Assembly: GCF_033126985.1 (NCBI RefSeq)
Contig: NZ_AP024714.1
Location: 2,558,990 to 2,622,989, forward strand
Reading direction: 5' to 3'
Length of the DNA: 64,000 nucleotides
Source: Methylomarinovum caldicuralii
GTDB lineage: Bacteria; Pseudomonadota; Gammaproteobacteria; Methylococcales; Methylothermaceae
Every line of letters begins with the position of its first letter. The first letter of the stretch is position 1. Below, one piece after another: positions 18,975 through 28,891 of this stretch. A program made the position numbers and the translations under genes. The notes under the pieces are model-generated. The model made no database searches. It was not told where the DNA came from and saw only the letters and a list, made by a program, of their open reading frames with translations.

Positions 18975-19763
18975 ATGACCGACCGAGCCCTTTGGGTCGC
19001 CAAGACCGGCCTCGACGCCCAGCAGACCCGGATGGCGGTGATTTCCAACAATCTCGCCAACGTCAACACCACCGGCTTCAAGAAAGGGCGGGCCCTGTTC
19101 GAGGACCTGCTGTACCAGAACGTGCGCCAGGTGGGGGCCCAGTCGAGCCAGAACACCGAACTGCCCTCCGGCCTGCAACTGGGCACCGGGGTGCGGGTGG
19201 TGGCCACGGAAAAGCTCCACACCCAGGGCAACCTGATCCAGACCGGCAACGCCCTGGACGTGGCTATCAACGGCCGCGGCTTCTTCCAGGTGCTGCTGCC
19301 CAACGGCGACATCGCCTACACCCGCAACGGCTCCTTCAAACTGAACGCCGAGGGCCAGCTGGTGACCGCCAGCGGCTATTTCCTGGAACCGGCGATCACC
19401 GTCCCCGCCAACGCCAAGAGCATCACCATCAGCGAGGACGGCATCGTCTCGGTCACCGTCCCCGGCACCGCCACCCCACAGCAGCTGGGGCAGATCCAGC
19501 TGGCCGATTTCGTAAACCCCACCGGGCTCGAACCCATCGGCGAGAACCTGTTCCGTGAGTCGGTGGCCAGCGGCGCCCCCACGGTGGGAAATCCCGGCGA
19601 GGACGAGCGCGGCGCTCTGGTGCAGCATTCCCTGGAGACCTCCAACGTCAACGTGGTGGAGGAAATGGTCAACATGATCGAAACCCAGCGCGCCTACGAG
19701 ATGAATTCCAAGGCCATCTCCACCGTGGACCAGATGCTGGGCTTCCTCAACAACAACCTGTAA
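18975..19763 (+). CDS. flgG: Distal rod protein FlgG
   Basis: A 262-residue distal-rod subunit: [20 protein letters not shown] and [20 protein letters not shown] at the N-terminus, and [20 protein letters not shown] at the C-terminus. GGCACCGGGGTGCGGGTGGT in the DNA encodes the conserved LGTGVRVV segment. Length is exactly as expected. AAAGGAG precedes the ATG. Confidence 0.97.
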   Translation: MTDRALWVAKTGLDAQQTRMAVISNNLANVNTTGFKKGRALFEDLLYQNVRQVGAQSSQNTELPSGLQLGTGVRVVATEKLHTQGNLIQTGNALDVAINGRGFFQVLLPNGDIAYTRNGSFKLNAEGQLVTASGYFLEPAITVPANAKSITISEDGIVSVTVPGTATPQQLGQIQLADFVNPTGLEPIGENLFRESVASGAPTVGNPGEDERGALVQHSLETSNVNVVEEMVNMIETQRAYEMNSKAISTVDQMLGFLNNNL

Positions 19764-19767
19764 TGCG

Positions 19768-20442
19768 ATGATGCGTCTGCCCGCCATCCTCCCTTTGCTG
19801 CTGCTGGCCGCCGGCTGCACCACCCTGCCGGAGTCGCTGCCGCGCCACAACGCCCTGTTCGCGCCAGCCACGCCCGCTTACCGGCCGCCGCCGCCACAGC
19901 CCACCGGCGCCATCTTCCGCGCCAACCAGCACCTGGCCCTGTTCGAGAACCTGACCGCCCATCAGGTGGGCGACATTCTCACCATCCGCCTGGTGGAAAA
20001 TACCGACGCCACCAAGGAGGCTGGTCTGGAAATCAAGAAGGGCAACAAGATTGGCGGCTCGCTGCCGATGCTGTTCGGAACAGCGAAACCGCTGGGCGTC
20101 AACTTTGAAACCGACGCCAAAAGCACCAAAAATTACAAGGGAACCGGCAAGACCAAACAGAACGACACACTCAAAGGCACTATCACGGTCACCGTGGTGG
20201 AAGTGCTGCCCAACGGCAATCTGCGGGTGCAGGGGGAAAAACGCATCACGATCAACGACGGCCACGAATACGTGCGCCTGGCGGGCATCGTCCGGCCGGT
20301 GGATCTCGACGCCGACAACTCGGTACCCTCCACCAAGGTGGCCGACGCCACCATCATGTACACCGCCGAGGGAGCGATGGCCGACGTCAAACAGGTCGGC
20401 TGGCTGACCCGGTTCTTCAACAGCGTGTTCTTTCCCTTCTGA
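19768..20442 (+). CDS. flgH: Flagellar L-ring lipoprotein FlgH
   Basis: A 224-residue outer-membrane lipoprotein. A signal peptide ends in a good lipobox, LLLAAGCTT, with lipid attachment at Cys17. The L-ring domain holds LTAHQVGDILTIRLVENTDA, GTGKTKQNDTLKGTITVTVV and VRLAGIVRPVDLDADNSVPS. It forms the outer-membrane bushing around the rod. The ATG at 19768 is followed by a second ATG, so the exact start may shift by one codon. Confidence 0.96.
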   Translation: MMRLPAILPLLLLAAGCTTLPESLPRHNALFAPATPAYRPPPPQPTGAIFRANQHLALFENLTAHQVGDILTIRLVENTDATKEAGLEIKKGNKIGGSLPMLFGTAKPLGVNFETDAKSTKNYKGTGKTKQNDTLKGTITVTVVEVLPNGNLRVQGEKRITINDGHEYVRLAGIVRPVDLDADNSVPSTKVADATIMYTAEGAMADVKQVGWLTRFFNSVFFPF

Positions 20443-20451
20443 GGTGACGGC

Positions 20452-21543
20452 ATGAAAGCAAGGCTCTGGCTCGGCATCCTGTTACTGGCCCTGGCCCCCC
20501 TGGCCCGGGGGGAACGGATCAAGGACCTGGCCAGCATCGCCGGGGTCCGCGCCAACCAGCTGATCGGTTACGGCCTGGTGGTGGGACTCAACGGCACCGG
20601 CGACAAAACCAAGTTCACCGGCCAGACCCTGCGCAACATGCTCGCCCGCCTGGGAATCACCCTGCCGCCCGGGGTCAATCCCAAGTCCAAGAACGTCGCC
20701 GCCGTCGCCGTCCACGCCGAGTTGCCGCCCTTCGCCAAACCGGGGCAGACGCTGGACGTGACCGTCTCCTCCCTCGGAGACGCCAAGAGCCTGCGCGGCG
20801 GCACCCTGCTGATGACGCCCCTCAAGGGCATCGACGGCCAGATCTACGCCGTGGCCCAGGGCAACCTGTTGGTGGGCGGCCTGACCGCCAGCGGTCAGGA
20901 CGGCTCCCGCATCACCGTCAACATCCCCAGCGCCGGGCGCATTCCCAACGGCGCCACCGTGGAACGGGCGGTTCCCTCCCCCTTCGGCAACGCCCGCTAT
21001 CTGACCCTCAACCTGCACCGGGCCGATTTCACCACCGCCCAGCGCATCGCCGCCAGCATCAACCGCATCCTGGGACCGGACACCGCCCGCCCCCTGGACG
21101 CCACCTCGGTGCAGGTGGGAGCGCCGGCGGACCCGGCCCAAAAGGTGACCTTCGTCTCCATGATCGAGAATCTGGAAGTGGAACCCGGCGAGGCCCCGGC
21201 GCGGGTGATCGTCAACGCCCGCACCGGCACCGTGGTCGTCAGCCGCCACGTGCGGGTGCGGCCGGCGGCAGTGTCCCACGGCAAGCTGGTGGTGACCATC
21301 CGGGAAAATCCCAAGGTGAGCCAGCCGGCGCCCTTCGCCGGCGGCACCACCACCGTGGTGCCCCAGTCCGACGTCAGCATCGAGGAACAGGGCAAGCACA
21401 TGTTCGTGTTCGATCCCGGCGTTTCCCTCAACGATCTGGTGCGCGCGGTCAACGCCGTCGGCGCCGCCCCCTCGGACCTGGTGGCGATCCTGGAGGCGCT
21501 CAAGAACGCCGGTGCCCTGGAAGCGGAACTGATCGTGATCTAG
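20452..21543 (+). CDS. flgI: Flagellar P-ring protein FlgI
   Basis: A 363-residue periplasmic ring protein with a cleavable signal peptide (residues 1-20, ending LARG). Signatures are [39 protein letters not shown] and the C-terminal [20 protein letters not shown]. It assembles around the rod with help from FlgA, which is encoded at 12.7 kb. Confidence 0.97.
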   Translation: MKARLWLGILLLALAPLARGERIKDLASIAGVRANQLIGYGLVVGLNGTGDKTKFTGQTLRNMLARLGITLPPGVNPKSKNVAAVAVHAELPPFAKPGQTLDVTVSSLGDAKSLRGGTLLMTPLKGIDGQIYAVAQGNLLVGGLTASGQDGSRITVNIPSAGRIPNGATVERAVPSPFGNARYLTLNLHRADFTTAQRIAASINRILGPDTARPLDATSVQVGAPADPAQKVTFVSMIENLEVEPGEAPARVIVNARTGTVVVSRHVRVRPAAVSHGKLVVTIRENPKVSQPAPFAGGTTTVVPQSDVSIEEQGKHMFVFDPGVSLNDLVRAVNAVGAAPSDLVAILEALKNAGALEAELIVI

Positions 21544-21546
21544 GCC

Positions 21547-22440
21547 ATGCAGAATCCGACCGCCCTCTACACCGATTTCACCCAGCTGGCCGAGCTGCGC
21601 CGGCAGGCCAAAGAGGACCGCCATGCGGCCCTCAAGGAAGCCGCCAAACAGTTCGAGGCCATGTTCCTGGAACTGATGCTCAAGCAGATGCGCCAGGCCA
21701 GCCCCGGCGATCCGATCTTCGACAACGACCGCACCCGGTTCTACCGGGAAATGCACGATCATCAGCTGGCCCTGCACCTGTCCCGGCAGGGCAGCGTCGG
21801 CATCGCCGACATGATCGTCCGCCAGCTCGGCGGCGGTGAATCCACCCGGCCGCCCGCCGCCCCCCAACCCGGCCTCAGCCGTCAGGCGGTCCCGGCAGGA
21901 GTCACGAAAAAAGCGGTAACTCCAGCACCGGCCGCAGCACCCACGCCGGAACCTGCCCCGTCACGCTTCGAATCCCCGCAGCAGTTCATCGCCACGCTGC
22001 GTCCCAAGGCAAGGAAGGTGGCCGCCGCCCTGGGCGTCGATCCGGACCTGCTGCTGGCCCAGGCGGCGCTGGAGACCGGCTGGGGCAAACGCATCATCCA
22101 CTACCCCGACGGGCGCAGCAGCCACAACCTGTTCAACATCAAGGCCGGACGCAGCTGGCAGGGCGACAGGGTCCAGGTGAACACCCTCGAATATCTCGAC
22201 GGGGTGGCGGTGAAGAAACGGGCCGCCTTCCGCGCCTACGACGATTACGAGCAGAGCTTCGCCGACTACGCCGACCTGCTGCGCCAGCCGCGTTACCGTC
22301 AGGCCCTGCGCCACGCCGGCGAGCCGGAAAAATACCTGCGCGCCCTTCAAGAATCGGGCTATGCAACCGATCCTAATTATGCGGACAAGATTCTTGCCAT
22401 CTACCGGCGCCAGACCCTTGCCGCCAACACGACCAGGTAA
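21547..22440 (+). CDS. flgJ: FlgJ, rod cap and peptidoglycan hydrolase
   Basis: A 297-residue two-domain protein. The N-terminal rod-binding domain (about residues 1-100) has AAKQFEAMFLELMLKQMRQA. A Pro/Ala-rich linker (about 100-140) leads to a glucosaminidase domain (about 145-290) with the catalytic Glu in LLLAQAALETGWGKRI and SHNLFNIKAG. It opens the wall for the rod. This fused form is typical of beta- and gammaproteobacteria. Confidence 0.96.
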   Translation: MQNPTALYTDFTQLAELRRQAKEDRHAALKEAAKQFEAMFLELMLKQMRQASPGDPIFDNDRTRFYREMHDHQLALHLSRQGSVGIADMIVRQLGGGESTRPPAAPQPGLSRQAVPAGVTKKAVTPAPAAAPTPEPAPSRFESPQQFIATLRPKARKVAAALGVDPDLLLAQAALETGWGKRIIHYPDGRSSHNLFNIKAGRSWQGDRVQVNTLEYLDGVAVKKRAAFRAYDDYEQSFADYADLLRQPRYRQALRHAGEPEKYLRALQESGYATDPNYADKILAIYRRQTLAANTTR

Positions 22441-22446
22441 ACGACC

Positions 22447-24075
22447 ATGAGCAACCGGGAACTTCTCAGCATCGCCACATCGGCGCTCCGCGTCACCCAG
22501 AAAGCGCTCGACACCACGGGGCACAACATCGCCAACGTCAACACCGAGGGCTATCACCGCCAACGGGTCGACACCGCCACCCGCACGCCGTTGTTCACCG
22601 GCGCCGGCTTCTTCGGCACCGGGGTTCATATTACCGACGTCCAGCGCGCCTACGACGAATTCCTGGACAACCGGGTGCGCGAGGCCACCACCCGTTTCAG
22701 CGAGACCGACCGTTTCTACCGCCTCAGCGCCCAGGTCGACAACATTACCGCCGATCCGGACGTGGGCCTCGCCTCGGCGATGGCGAATTTCTTCAACGCC
22801 GTCCACGACGTCGCCACCGACCCGACTTCGATACCGGCCCGCCAAACCCTCCTGAGCGAGGCCGGAACCCTGACCGACCGCTTCCACCTGCTCGACAGCC
22901 GCCTGCGTGAACTCGATGCCCAAACCCAGCACGAGCTGCAGGCCCAGATCGACGAAATCAACACCACCGCTACCAAGATCGCCGAACTGAACCACAAGAT
23001 CGTGCACGAAATCGGCAAGGGCCAAGGCCACCTCCCCAACGATCTGCTGGATCAGCGCGATCTCCTGGTCACCCGCCTGGCGGAAAAGATCGACGTAACC
23101 CCGGTTCCCCAGGACGACGGTTCCGTCAGCCTCTTCATCGGCAAGGGGCATGAACTGGTCGGCGGCGCCCACGCCAACCGCCTCGGCCTCAAGGCCAACG
23201 ACCTGGATCCGAACCAGCAGGAGATCACCTTCGACAGCGACTCCACCAGCCTGACCGTCACCAAGGATCTGACCGGCGGCGAAGTCGGCGGGTTGCTGCG
23301 TTTCCGCGAGCAGGTCCTGATTCCCACCCAGAACAAGCTGGGCCGCCTGGCCGCCGGCATCGCCCTCGAGTTCAATCAGCTCCACCAAAGCGGCTACGAT
23401 CTCGATGGCAACACCGGTCAGGACTTTTTCGTCGCCCCGCCGATCGCGGTAATGCAGAACGGGACTGGCACCGTCACCGCCACCTACACCGGTCCCAGCG
23501 CCGACCTGCAGGCCAGCGACTACCTGCTGGAGTACGACGGCAGCAGCTACACCCTCACCCGCCTGAGCGACCGGTTTCAGCAGACGCTGACCACGTTCCC
23601 GGCCACGGTTGACGGCATCCAGATCGACGTCACCAGCGCACCGACCGGCGCGAGCCGGTTCCTGATCCGCCCCACCGCCGAGGCGGCCGGCAAAATCGAG
23701 CCGAATCTGGACGATCCGCGCCGGATCGCCGCCGCCGGCAGCGCCGGCGCCGAGGGGGACAACCAGATCGCCCTTTCCCTGGCCGCGCTGGAATCGGACA
23801 AGAAGCTGCTGGGCGGCAAGGCGACCTTCCAGGACGCTTATGGTCAAATGGTCACCGAGGTCGGCAGCCTGACGCGGGCGGCCGAAATCAGCCGGGGGGC
23901 CCACGAAACTGTCAAGCGCCAGACCTTGGAGGCGCACGAGCAACTGGCGGGGGTTAATCTGGACGAGGAGGCGGCCAATCTGGTCAAGTACCAGCAGACC
24001 TATCAGGCCGCCGCCCAGGTGGTCACCATCGCCAGCCAGACATTCGATGCCCTCATCAATGCAGTCAGGAGGTAA
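22447..24075 (+). CDS. flgK: Hook-associated protein 1, FlgK
   Basis: A 542-residue hook-filament junction protein. The N-terminal ALRVTQKALDTTGHNIANVN and TEGYHRQRVDTATRTPLF, and the C-terminal EEAANLVKYQQTYQAAAQVV, are the core helices exported with the help of FlgN. The middle region (about 330-440) is variable. Length is within the usual 540-680 range, on the short side. Confidence 0.96.
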   Translation: MSNRELLSIATSALRVTQKALDTTGHNIANVNTEGYHRQRVDTATRTPLFTGAGFFGTGVHITDVQRAYDEFLDNRVREATTRFSETDRFYRLSAQVDNITADPDVGLASAMANFFNAVHDVATDPTSIPARQTLLSEAGTLTDRFHLLDSRLRELDAQTQHELQAQIDEINTTATKIAELNHKIVHEIGKGQGHLPNDLLDQRDLLVTRLAEKIDVTPVPQDDGSVSLFIGKGHELVGGAHANRLGLKANDLDPNQQEITFDSDSTSLTVTKDLTGGEVGGLLRFREQVLIPTQNKLGRLAAGIALEFNQLHQSGYDLDGNTGQDFFVAPPIAVMQNGTGTVTATYTGPSADLQASDYLLEYDGSSYTLTRLSDRFQQTLTTFPATVDGIQIDVTSAPTGASRFLIRPTAEAAGKIEPNLDDPRRIAAAGSAGAEGDNQIALSLAALESDKKLLGGKATFQDAYGQMVTEVGSLTRAAEISRGAHETVKRQTLEAHEQLAGVNLDEEAANLVKYQQTYQAAAQVVTIASQTFDALINAVRR

Positions 24076-24081
24076 TCAGCC

Positions 24082-25317
24082 ATGCGTCTGTCCACGGCCC
24101 TGATCCAGCAACGGGGCGTCAACGCCATTCTCGACCAGCAGAGCAAACTCCACAAAACCCAACTGCAGCTGGCCACCGGCAAGCGCAATCTGACCCCGGC
24201 CGACGATCCCAGCGCCGCCGTCCAGTCGCTCGACCTGGGTGAGGAGATCCGCAAGCACACCCAGTACCAGGACAACATCCGCTCGGCGCAAAACCGCCTG
24301 TCCCTGGAAGAAGACACCCTGGCGAACGCCACCGACGTGCTCCAGCGGATCCGCGAGCTGGCCGTTCGCGCCAACAACGAGGCGTCCTTGCGCCCGGAGG
24401 ACCGCAGCTACATCGCCAAAGAAGTCCGCCAGGGGCTGGATCAGCTGGTCGGCCTGGCCAACACCAAGAACGCCAACGGCGAATATCTGTTCGCCGGCAC
24501 CAAAAGCCACACCCAACCCTACAGCGCCGCCACCCTGGCCACCGACGGTTACTACAAATACCAGGGCGACGCCAACCACCGCCTGATCCAGATCGGCCCC
24601 ACCCGCCGCCTGGCGGACGGCGACCCTGGCAGCAGTGTGTTCGAAAACGTGGAAACCGCCCGCATCGATGCATCCCCCGAGGACATCACCGAGGGCACGC
24701 CGACCACCGCGGAAGTGCAGAAGATTCCCGTCGGCGCCCTCACCCCCGGGGCCACCTTCGAACTGGAAGTGGACGGGGTCAAACTGAGCGCAGGCCCGAT
24801 GGACAAGGACCCGACCCTGACCGAGCTGGCCACCGCCCTCAACGCTGCCGCCACGGCGCTGCCTGCCCCCTTCACCGTCGCCGAGGGGCTGGGTAACGAC
24901 GCCGGCAAACTGGTGCTGACCTGGAGCAGCCCCGGCAACGTCAACTCGGTCGCCCAGCTGCGCCGCTACGACAACACCTTCAGCGCCATCGACCAGTTCG
25001 CCAAAGCGCTCGAGGGCGGTCTGGACGGCAACAGCGCCAAGCGCCTCATCGGCGATTCCCTGCTGGCGCTCGACAACGCCCTGGAGAAGATCAACACCAC
25101 CCGTGCCAGCATCGGCGCCCGTCTCAATGCCATCGACAATCAGAAGAACGTCAACGAAGCATTCGTCGTGGATATAAAAACCACGCTCTCGGAGGTCGAC
25201 GATCTGGATTACGCCGAGGCGATCGGGCGTTTCAACCTGCAGCAGGTGGCCCTGCAGGCGGCCCAGCAGGCCTTCGCCAAGGTGCAGAACCTGTCGCTGT
25301 TCAATTACATCCGCTGA
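24082..25317 (+). CDS. flgL: Hook-associated protein 3, FlgL
   Basis: A 411-residue junction protein with the flagellin-like N-terminus MRLSTALIQQRGVNAILDQQ, KLHKTQLQLATGKRNLTPAD and DDPSAAVQSLDLGEEI. The C-terminus (ALQAAQQAFAKVQNLSLFNY) resembles flagellin D0. Last gene of the run. Its stop directly abuts the stop of the convergent MOSC gene with no spacer, so no terminator fits between them. Confidence 0.95.
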   Translation: MRLSTALIQQRGVNAILDQQSKLHKTQLQLATGKRNLTPADDPSAAVQSLDLGEEIRKHTQYQDNIRSAQNRLSLEEDTLANATDVLQRIRELAVRANNEASLRPEDRSYIAKEVRQGLDQLVGLANTKNANGEYLFAGTKSHTQPYSAATLATDGYYKYQGDANHRLIQIGPTRRLADGDPGSSVFENVETARIDASPEDITEGTPTTAEVQKIPVGALTPGATFELEVDGVKLSAGPMDKDPTLTELATALNAAATALPAPFTVAEGLGNDAGKLVLTWSSPGNVNSVAQLRRYDNTFSAIDQFAKALEGGLDGNSAKRLIGDSLLALDNALEKINTTRASIGARLNAIDNQKNVNEAFVVDIKTTLSEVDDLDYAEAIGRFNLQQVALQAAQQAFAKVQNLSLFNYIR

Positions 25318-26124
25318 TCAGGCCAACACCCCCACCGGCTCCCCGACCGCCAATTCCCCTTGGGTTTCGTGGATGACGTTCTGGCCGAAATAGACGTGCT
25401 TGCCACGGCAGCGGTATTTGGCCAGGGTCGCCAAAGGCTCCTGGCCGGCGCGGCGGCCGGTTTCGGGATCGACGGTGGTGATGATACAGCGCGAGCAGGG
25501 CTTGGCCACGCGCATCGTGACGGCACCGATGCGGATGCGGCGCCAGCTGTCCTCGGCGTAGGCTGCGGCGCCGGCCACCACCAGATTGGGACGGAAGCGC
25601 CGCATCGGCACCGGGCTTTCCAGGCGACGGTTGAGATCGTCGAGGGAGGACTGGCCGATGAGGAGCAGAGGGAAACCGTCGGCGAAGGCGGTGCGCTCGC
25701 CGGGGGCGGCGTAGCGGGTGTCCACCTGGCGCTTGACGTCGTCCGGGAACCACACCAGCCGGCAGTCGACGCCGATGGCCTCGCTCAGCCAGCGGTCGGC
25801 GTCCTCTCCCACCGGGGCCGCCTCCACGGTATCGCCCCAGACCGTCACCGCCAGGCGCGGCGCTTCGGGATCGGCCGGCGGCACCTGGAAGCTTCCCTGC
25901 CGCGGATGCCGTAACGTCAGCCTGCCCGGCGCGTCGATACGGGGCTGGATCCGGGCCATCTGGGGATGCTGGCGCTGGGTGAGGAATTTCCCCTCCCGGT
26001 CCACCACCATCCAGCGCCGATCGAAGCGCAGGCCGAAGGCATCCAGTTCCCAGCGGTCCACGGCGATGCCGCCCAGGGACTTGACCGGGTAGAGATGCAG
26101 TTCGGTCAGGACCGGCGCGCTCAC
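25318..26124 (-). CDS. MOSC domain protein (YcbX-like, without ferredoxin domain)
   Basis: A 268-residue protein with an N-terminal beta-barrel domain (ELHLYPVKSLGGIAVDRWEL) and a C-terminal MOSC domain. The likely molybdenum-cofactor cysteine is in VAKPCSRCIITTVDPETGRR. MOSC proteins of this type reduce N-hydroxylated compounds or carry sulfur for Mo enzymes. It lacks the C-terminal 2Fe-2S ferredoxin domain of E. coli YcbX. It starts with GTG, overlapping the fumC stop by four bases. Confidence 0.88.
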   Translation of the reverse strand: MSAPVLTELHLYPVKSLGGIAVDRWELDAFGLRFDRRWMVVDREGKFLTQRQHPQMARIQPRIDAPGRLTLRHPRQGSFQVPPADPEAPRLAVTVWGDTVEAAPVGEDADRWLSEAIGVDCRLVWFPDDVKRQVDTRYAAPGERTAFADGFPLLLIGQSSLDDLNRRLESPVPMRRFRPNLVVAGAAAYAEDSWRRIRIGAVTMRVAKPCSRCIITTVDPETGRRAGQEPLATLAKYRCRGKHVYFGQNVIHETQGELAVGEPVGVLA

Positions 26125-27506
26125 GGCTTGACGAAGCCCCCTTCGGTCAGGCGCCGGGGATCGAGGATCCTCTCCAACTCCTCCCGCGGCAGGCCGGTCA
26201 TCTCCTCGGCCACGTCGATGACGGCACGTCCTTCCCGGTAGGCCCGCTTGGCGATCTCGGCCGCCTTCAGATAACCGACGATGGGGTTGAGGGCGGTCAC
26301 CAGGATGGGATTGCGCGCCAGCGGGCGCTCGATGTTTTCCCGTTTGACCGCATAGCCCTGGATCGCCTTGTCCGCCAGCACCCGGCAGGCGTTGGCGAGA
26401 ATCCCGATGCTCTGCAGCAGGTTATGGGCGATCACCGGCAGCATGACGTTGAGCTGGAAATTGCCCGACTGGCCGGCGATGGCGATGGTGGCATCGTTGC
26501 CGATCACCTGGGCGCAAACCTGGCACACCGCCTCGGGAATCACCGGATTGACCTTGCCGGGCATGATGGAGCTGCCCGGCTGCAGCGCCGGCAGCTCGAT
26601 CTCCGCCAGCCCCGCCAGGGGCCCGGAGTTCATCCAGCGCAGGTCGCCCACGATCTTCATCAGGCTGCAGGCGATCACCTTGAGCTGGCCGGAAGCCTCC
26701 ACTGCGGTGTCCTGGGCGCTGAGGGCGGCGAAGAAATTGCGGGCGGGCTCGAACGGCAGGCCGGTCACCACCGCCAGGCGGGCGGCGAAGCGGGTGGCGA
26801 ATTCCGGATGGGTGTTGATGCCGGTCCCCACCGCCGTCCCCCCCTGGGCCAGCCGGTAAAGGCGGCGGCAGCCGTCGCGCAATCGCGCCATATCGTCGGC
26901 GATCTGGGCCTCCCAGCCGGAGGCCTCCTGCCCCATGCGCACCGGCATCGCGTCCATCAGATGGGTGCGGCCGGTCTTGACGATATCGTCCAGTTCCGCC
27001 GTGCGCGCGCCGATGACTGCACCCAGATGGGTCAGCGCGGGCAGCAGCTTTTCGTGGATTTCCAGGGCGGCGCTGACGTGGATGGCGGTGGGGATGACGT
27101 CGTTGCTGCTCTGACCGAAGTTGACGTGGTCGTTGGGGCTGACCGGCTTGCTGCAGATCCGGCTGGCGAGGGAGGCCAGCACTTCGTTGACGTTCATGTT
27201 GGTGCTGGTGCCGGAACCGGTCTGGAACACGTCCACCGGGAACTGGTCGTCGTGTTTGCCCGCCAGCACCGCGTCAGCGGCGGCGACGATGGCATCGGCG
27301 ATGGCCTCGTCGAGCATCCCCAAGTCGCGGTTGACCTCGGCGGCGGTGCGCTTGATCAGCACCACCGCGCGGATGAAGGGCGGCGGCATCCTCAGGCCGC
27401 TGATGGGGAAGTTCTCCACCGCCCGCTGGGTCTGGGCGCCGTAGAGGGCGTCGCCCGGGACCCGGACCTCGCCCATACTGTCCTTTTCGATGCGGTATTC
27501 GCTCAT
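26121..27506 (-). CDS. fumC: Class II fumarate hydratase
   Basis: A 461-residue homotetrameric iron-independent fumarase of the TCA cycle. The family signature GSSIMPGKVNP is present, along with TGSGTSTNMNVNEVLA and GRTHLMDAMPVRMGQE. The ATG at 27506 starts MSEYRIEKDSMGEVRVPGDA. The base stretch just upstream contains no clear Shine-Dalgarno, because the IscB element ends only 19 bases before the ATG. Transcription may therefore come through or from that element. Confidence 0.96.
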   Translation of the reverse strand: MSEYRIEKDSMGEVRVPGDALYGAQTQRAVENFPISGLRMPPPFIRAVVLIKRTAAEVNRDLGMLDEAIADAIVAAADAVLAGKHDDQFPVDVFQTGSGTSTNMNVNEVLASLASRICSKPVSPNDHVNFGQSSNDVIPTAIHVSAALEIHEKLLPALTHLGAVIGARTAELDDIVKTGRTHLMDAMPVRMGQEASGWEAQIADDMARLRDGCRRLYRLAQGGTAVGTGINTHPEFATRFAARLAVVTGLPFEPARNFFAALSAQDTAVEASGQLKVIACSLMKIVGDLRWMNSGPLAGLAEIELPALQPGSSIMPGKVNPVIPEAVCQVCAQVIGNDATIAIAGQSGNFQLNVMLPVIAHNLLQSIGILANACRVLADKAIQGYAVKRENIERPLARNPILVTALNPIVGYLKAAEIAKRAYREGRAVIDVAEEMTGLPREELERILDPRRLTEGGFVKP

Positions 27507-27525
27507 CTGTTTCCCGCGCAGGTTT

Positions 27526-27545
27526 CCCCCGCCTTCAGGCGGGGG
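27526..27545. repeat. 3'-end hairpin of the IscB element
   Basis: CCCCCGCC-TTCA-GGCGGGGG is a perfect 8-bp hairpin. On the element's strand it is followed by AAACCTGC. The iscB stop codon lies within this hairpin. It pairs in style with the hairpin at 29143-29162 at the other end. Confidence 0.85.
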
Positions 27546-28890
27546 AGGAAAGCGCGGCCTCCTTTGGTGTAGGTTGCATGAAATACCCATACCCGTCCGC
27601 CCGTTGCAACAGGCGGCAGTGGCGGGCATGGATCCCTTGCACGACGCCCTGGGGCGTCTGGATGTTAAAGCTGCCCGAAGCCCGGACGGCCACCCGGCCC
27701 ACATGGACGCCGGCCTTCTTGCCCGAGGGCACCTCAGCCCGCACCCAGTCGCCGATCTGAAAGCCGAAGTGGCGTTTCCGGCGGATCAGATAGCCTCTTG
27801 GGAAGCCGTATTTGGTCAACCGCGTGCGCTGATAGCTGCCCCGGCCGGTGCAGCGGATACCGAGGGTGGGAATGCGCCAGTTTCGTACCGTATCCGCCTG
27901 GCCGACACAGGCGGCATCCAGGGCGTGGGTCTTGGGGATGGCAAACCGGGTCCGGTTCCACTTGGTCTTGCCGCCGGTAGCGGCTTCGACCGGAAGGCCG
28001 GTTGCTTTCAGGGCCTCGAACAACGCCCAGCGGGTGGCGTTGACCGCGGCGGCGTCCTGGAGCGGCGCTTTGGCCTGCGCCAGCATCTTCGCCAGTCGAT
28101 CCGGTTGGCCGGACAGGAATTCCTTGACCTCCCGGTTGTCCTTGGCCTGGTTGCAATTCCTGCAGGCCAAGGTGAGGTTTCTCACCCGGTCGCTGCCGCC
28201 GCGGGACCTGGGATGGATGTGGTCGATTTCCAGCGGCACGTTCTCAGCGCCGCAGTAGGCGCATTGCCGGCCCCACTTCTCCAGCAGGTATTCCCGCACC
28301 TCATAGCCGAACAGTTCGCCCTGCTGGTATTCGCTCCCGGAGATTTCCGGGTTCTGGAGCTTTTGGGTGTCGAAACGCACCAGTTCCAGCGAAAGATCGG
28401 TGACAGGTGCAAAGCGGCAGAGCCGCTCTACCCACGCCAGCGTGGCATCCACCCGGTGCTTCAGACTGGGCGGCAGCCAGCCTTCAGGTCGCCGCCGGTT
28501 GGCGAAGCGGGGCGCCCGGTAGCGGGTCTTGCGGTAGCGCCGGATTCGGCGGAAGGACGCCCGTTGCGCCAGTTGCTTGCGGATCAGATGGCCGCGGTGG
28601 AACAGCTCCAGCAGCGCCAGCACCTGCCGTTCCCGGCGGATTTGGCCGGTTTCCGAATCTAAGCGCTCGGTCTCCCGCACCAGGGCCATCCCCGTCCCCC
28701 GGCTGCCGGGATCGAGGGTCAGGCGCAGCGGTTGCAATCGGGATTCCGCCACCGTCCTGTCCTTGAGGCGGATGACGAACGGCGCCCGCCGATGCACCAC
28801 CGCCCGGCCCCGTTCCAAAAGCAGTCGCGCCCGCTTCTCCGAGCAGGGCATCAGCGGCTTTTTGTGTCTGTCGAGTACAAAGACAGCCAT
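27535..28890 (-). CDS. iscB: RNA-guided nuclease IscB (RuvC-HNH)
   Basis: A 451-residue OMEGA nuclease, the ancestral type of Cas9. The N-terminal PLMP domain holds KKPLMPCSEKRARLLLERGR at residues 10-29. RuvC-I carries Asp60 (LTLDPGSRGTGMALV), RuvC-II carries Glu169 (LSLEL), and RuvC-III carries His322 and Asp325 (THALDAACVG). The HNH domain has CAYC (210-213), IDHIHPRSRGG with Asp223-His224, and CRNC (243-246). All expected catalytic and zinc residues are present, so it should be active. The C-terminal part (about 340-435) would recognise the target-adjacent motif. GGAGAGAG precedes the ATG. The omega RNA lies just upstream. Confidence 0.95.
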   Translation of the reverse strand: MAVFVLDRHKKPLMPCSEKRARLLLERGRAVVHRRAPFVIRLKDRTVAESRLQPLRLTLDPGSRGTGMALVRETERLDSETGQIRRERQVLALLELFHRGHLIRKQLAQRASFRRIRRYRKTRYRAPRFANRRRPEGWLPPSLKHRVDATLAWVERLCRFAPVTDLSLELVRFDTQKLQNPEISGSEYQQGELFGYEVREYLLEKWGRQCAYCGAENVPLEIDHIHPRSRGGSDRVRNLTLACRNCNQAKDNREVKEFLSGQPDRLAKMLAQAKAPLQDAAAVNATRWALFEALKATGLPVEAATGGKTKWNRTRFAIPKTHALDAACVGQADTVRNWRIPTLGIRCTGRGSYQRTRLTKYGFPRGYLIRRKRHFGFQIGDWVRAEVPSGKKAGVHVGRVAVRASGSFNIQTPQGVVQGIHARHCRLLQRADGYGYFMQPTPKEAALSSPA

Positions 28891-28891
28891 G

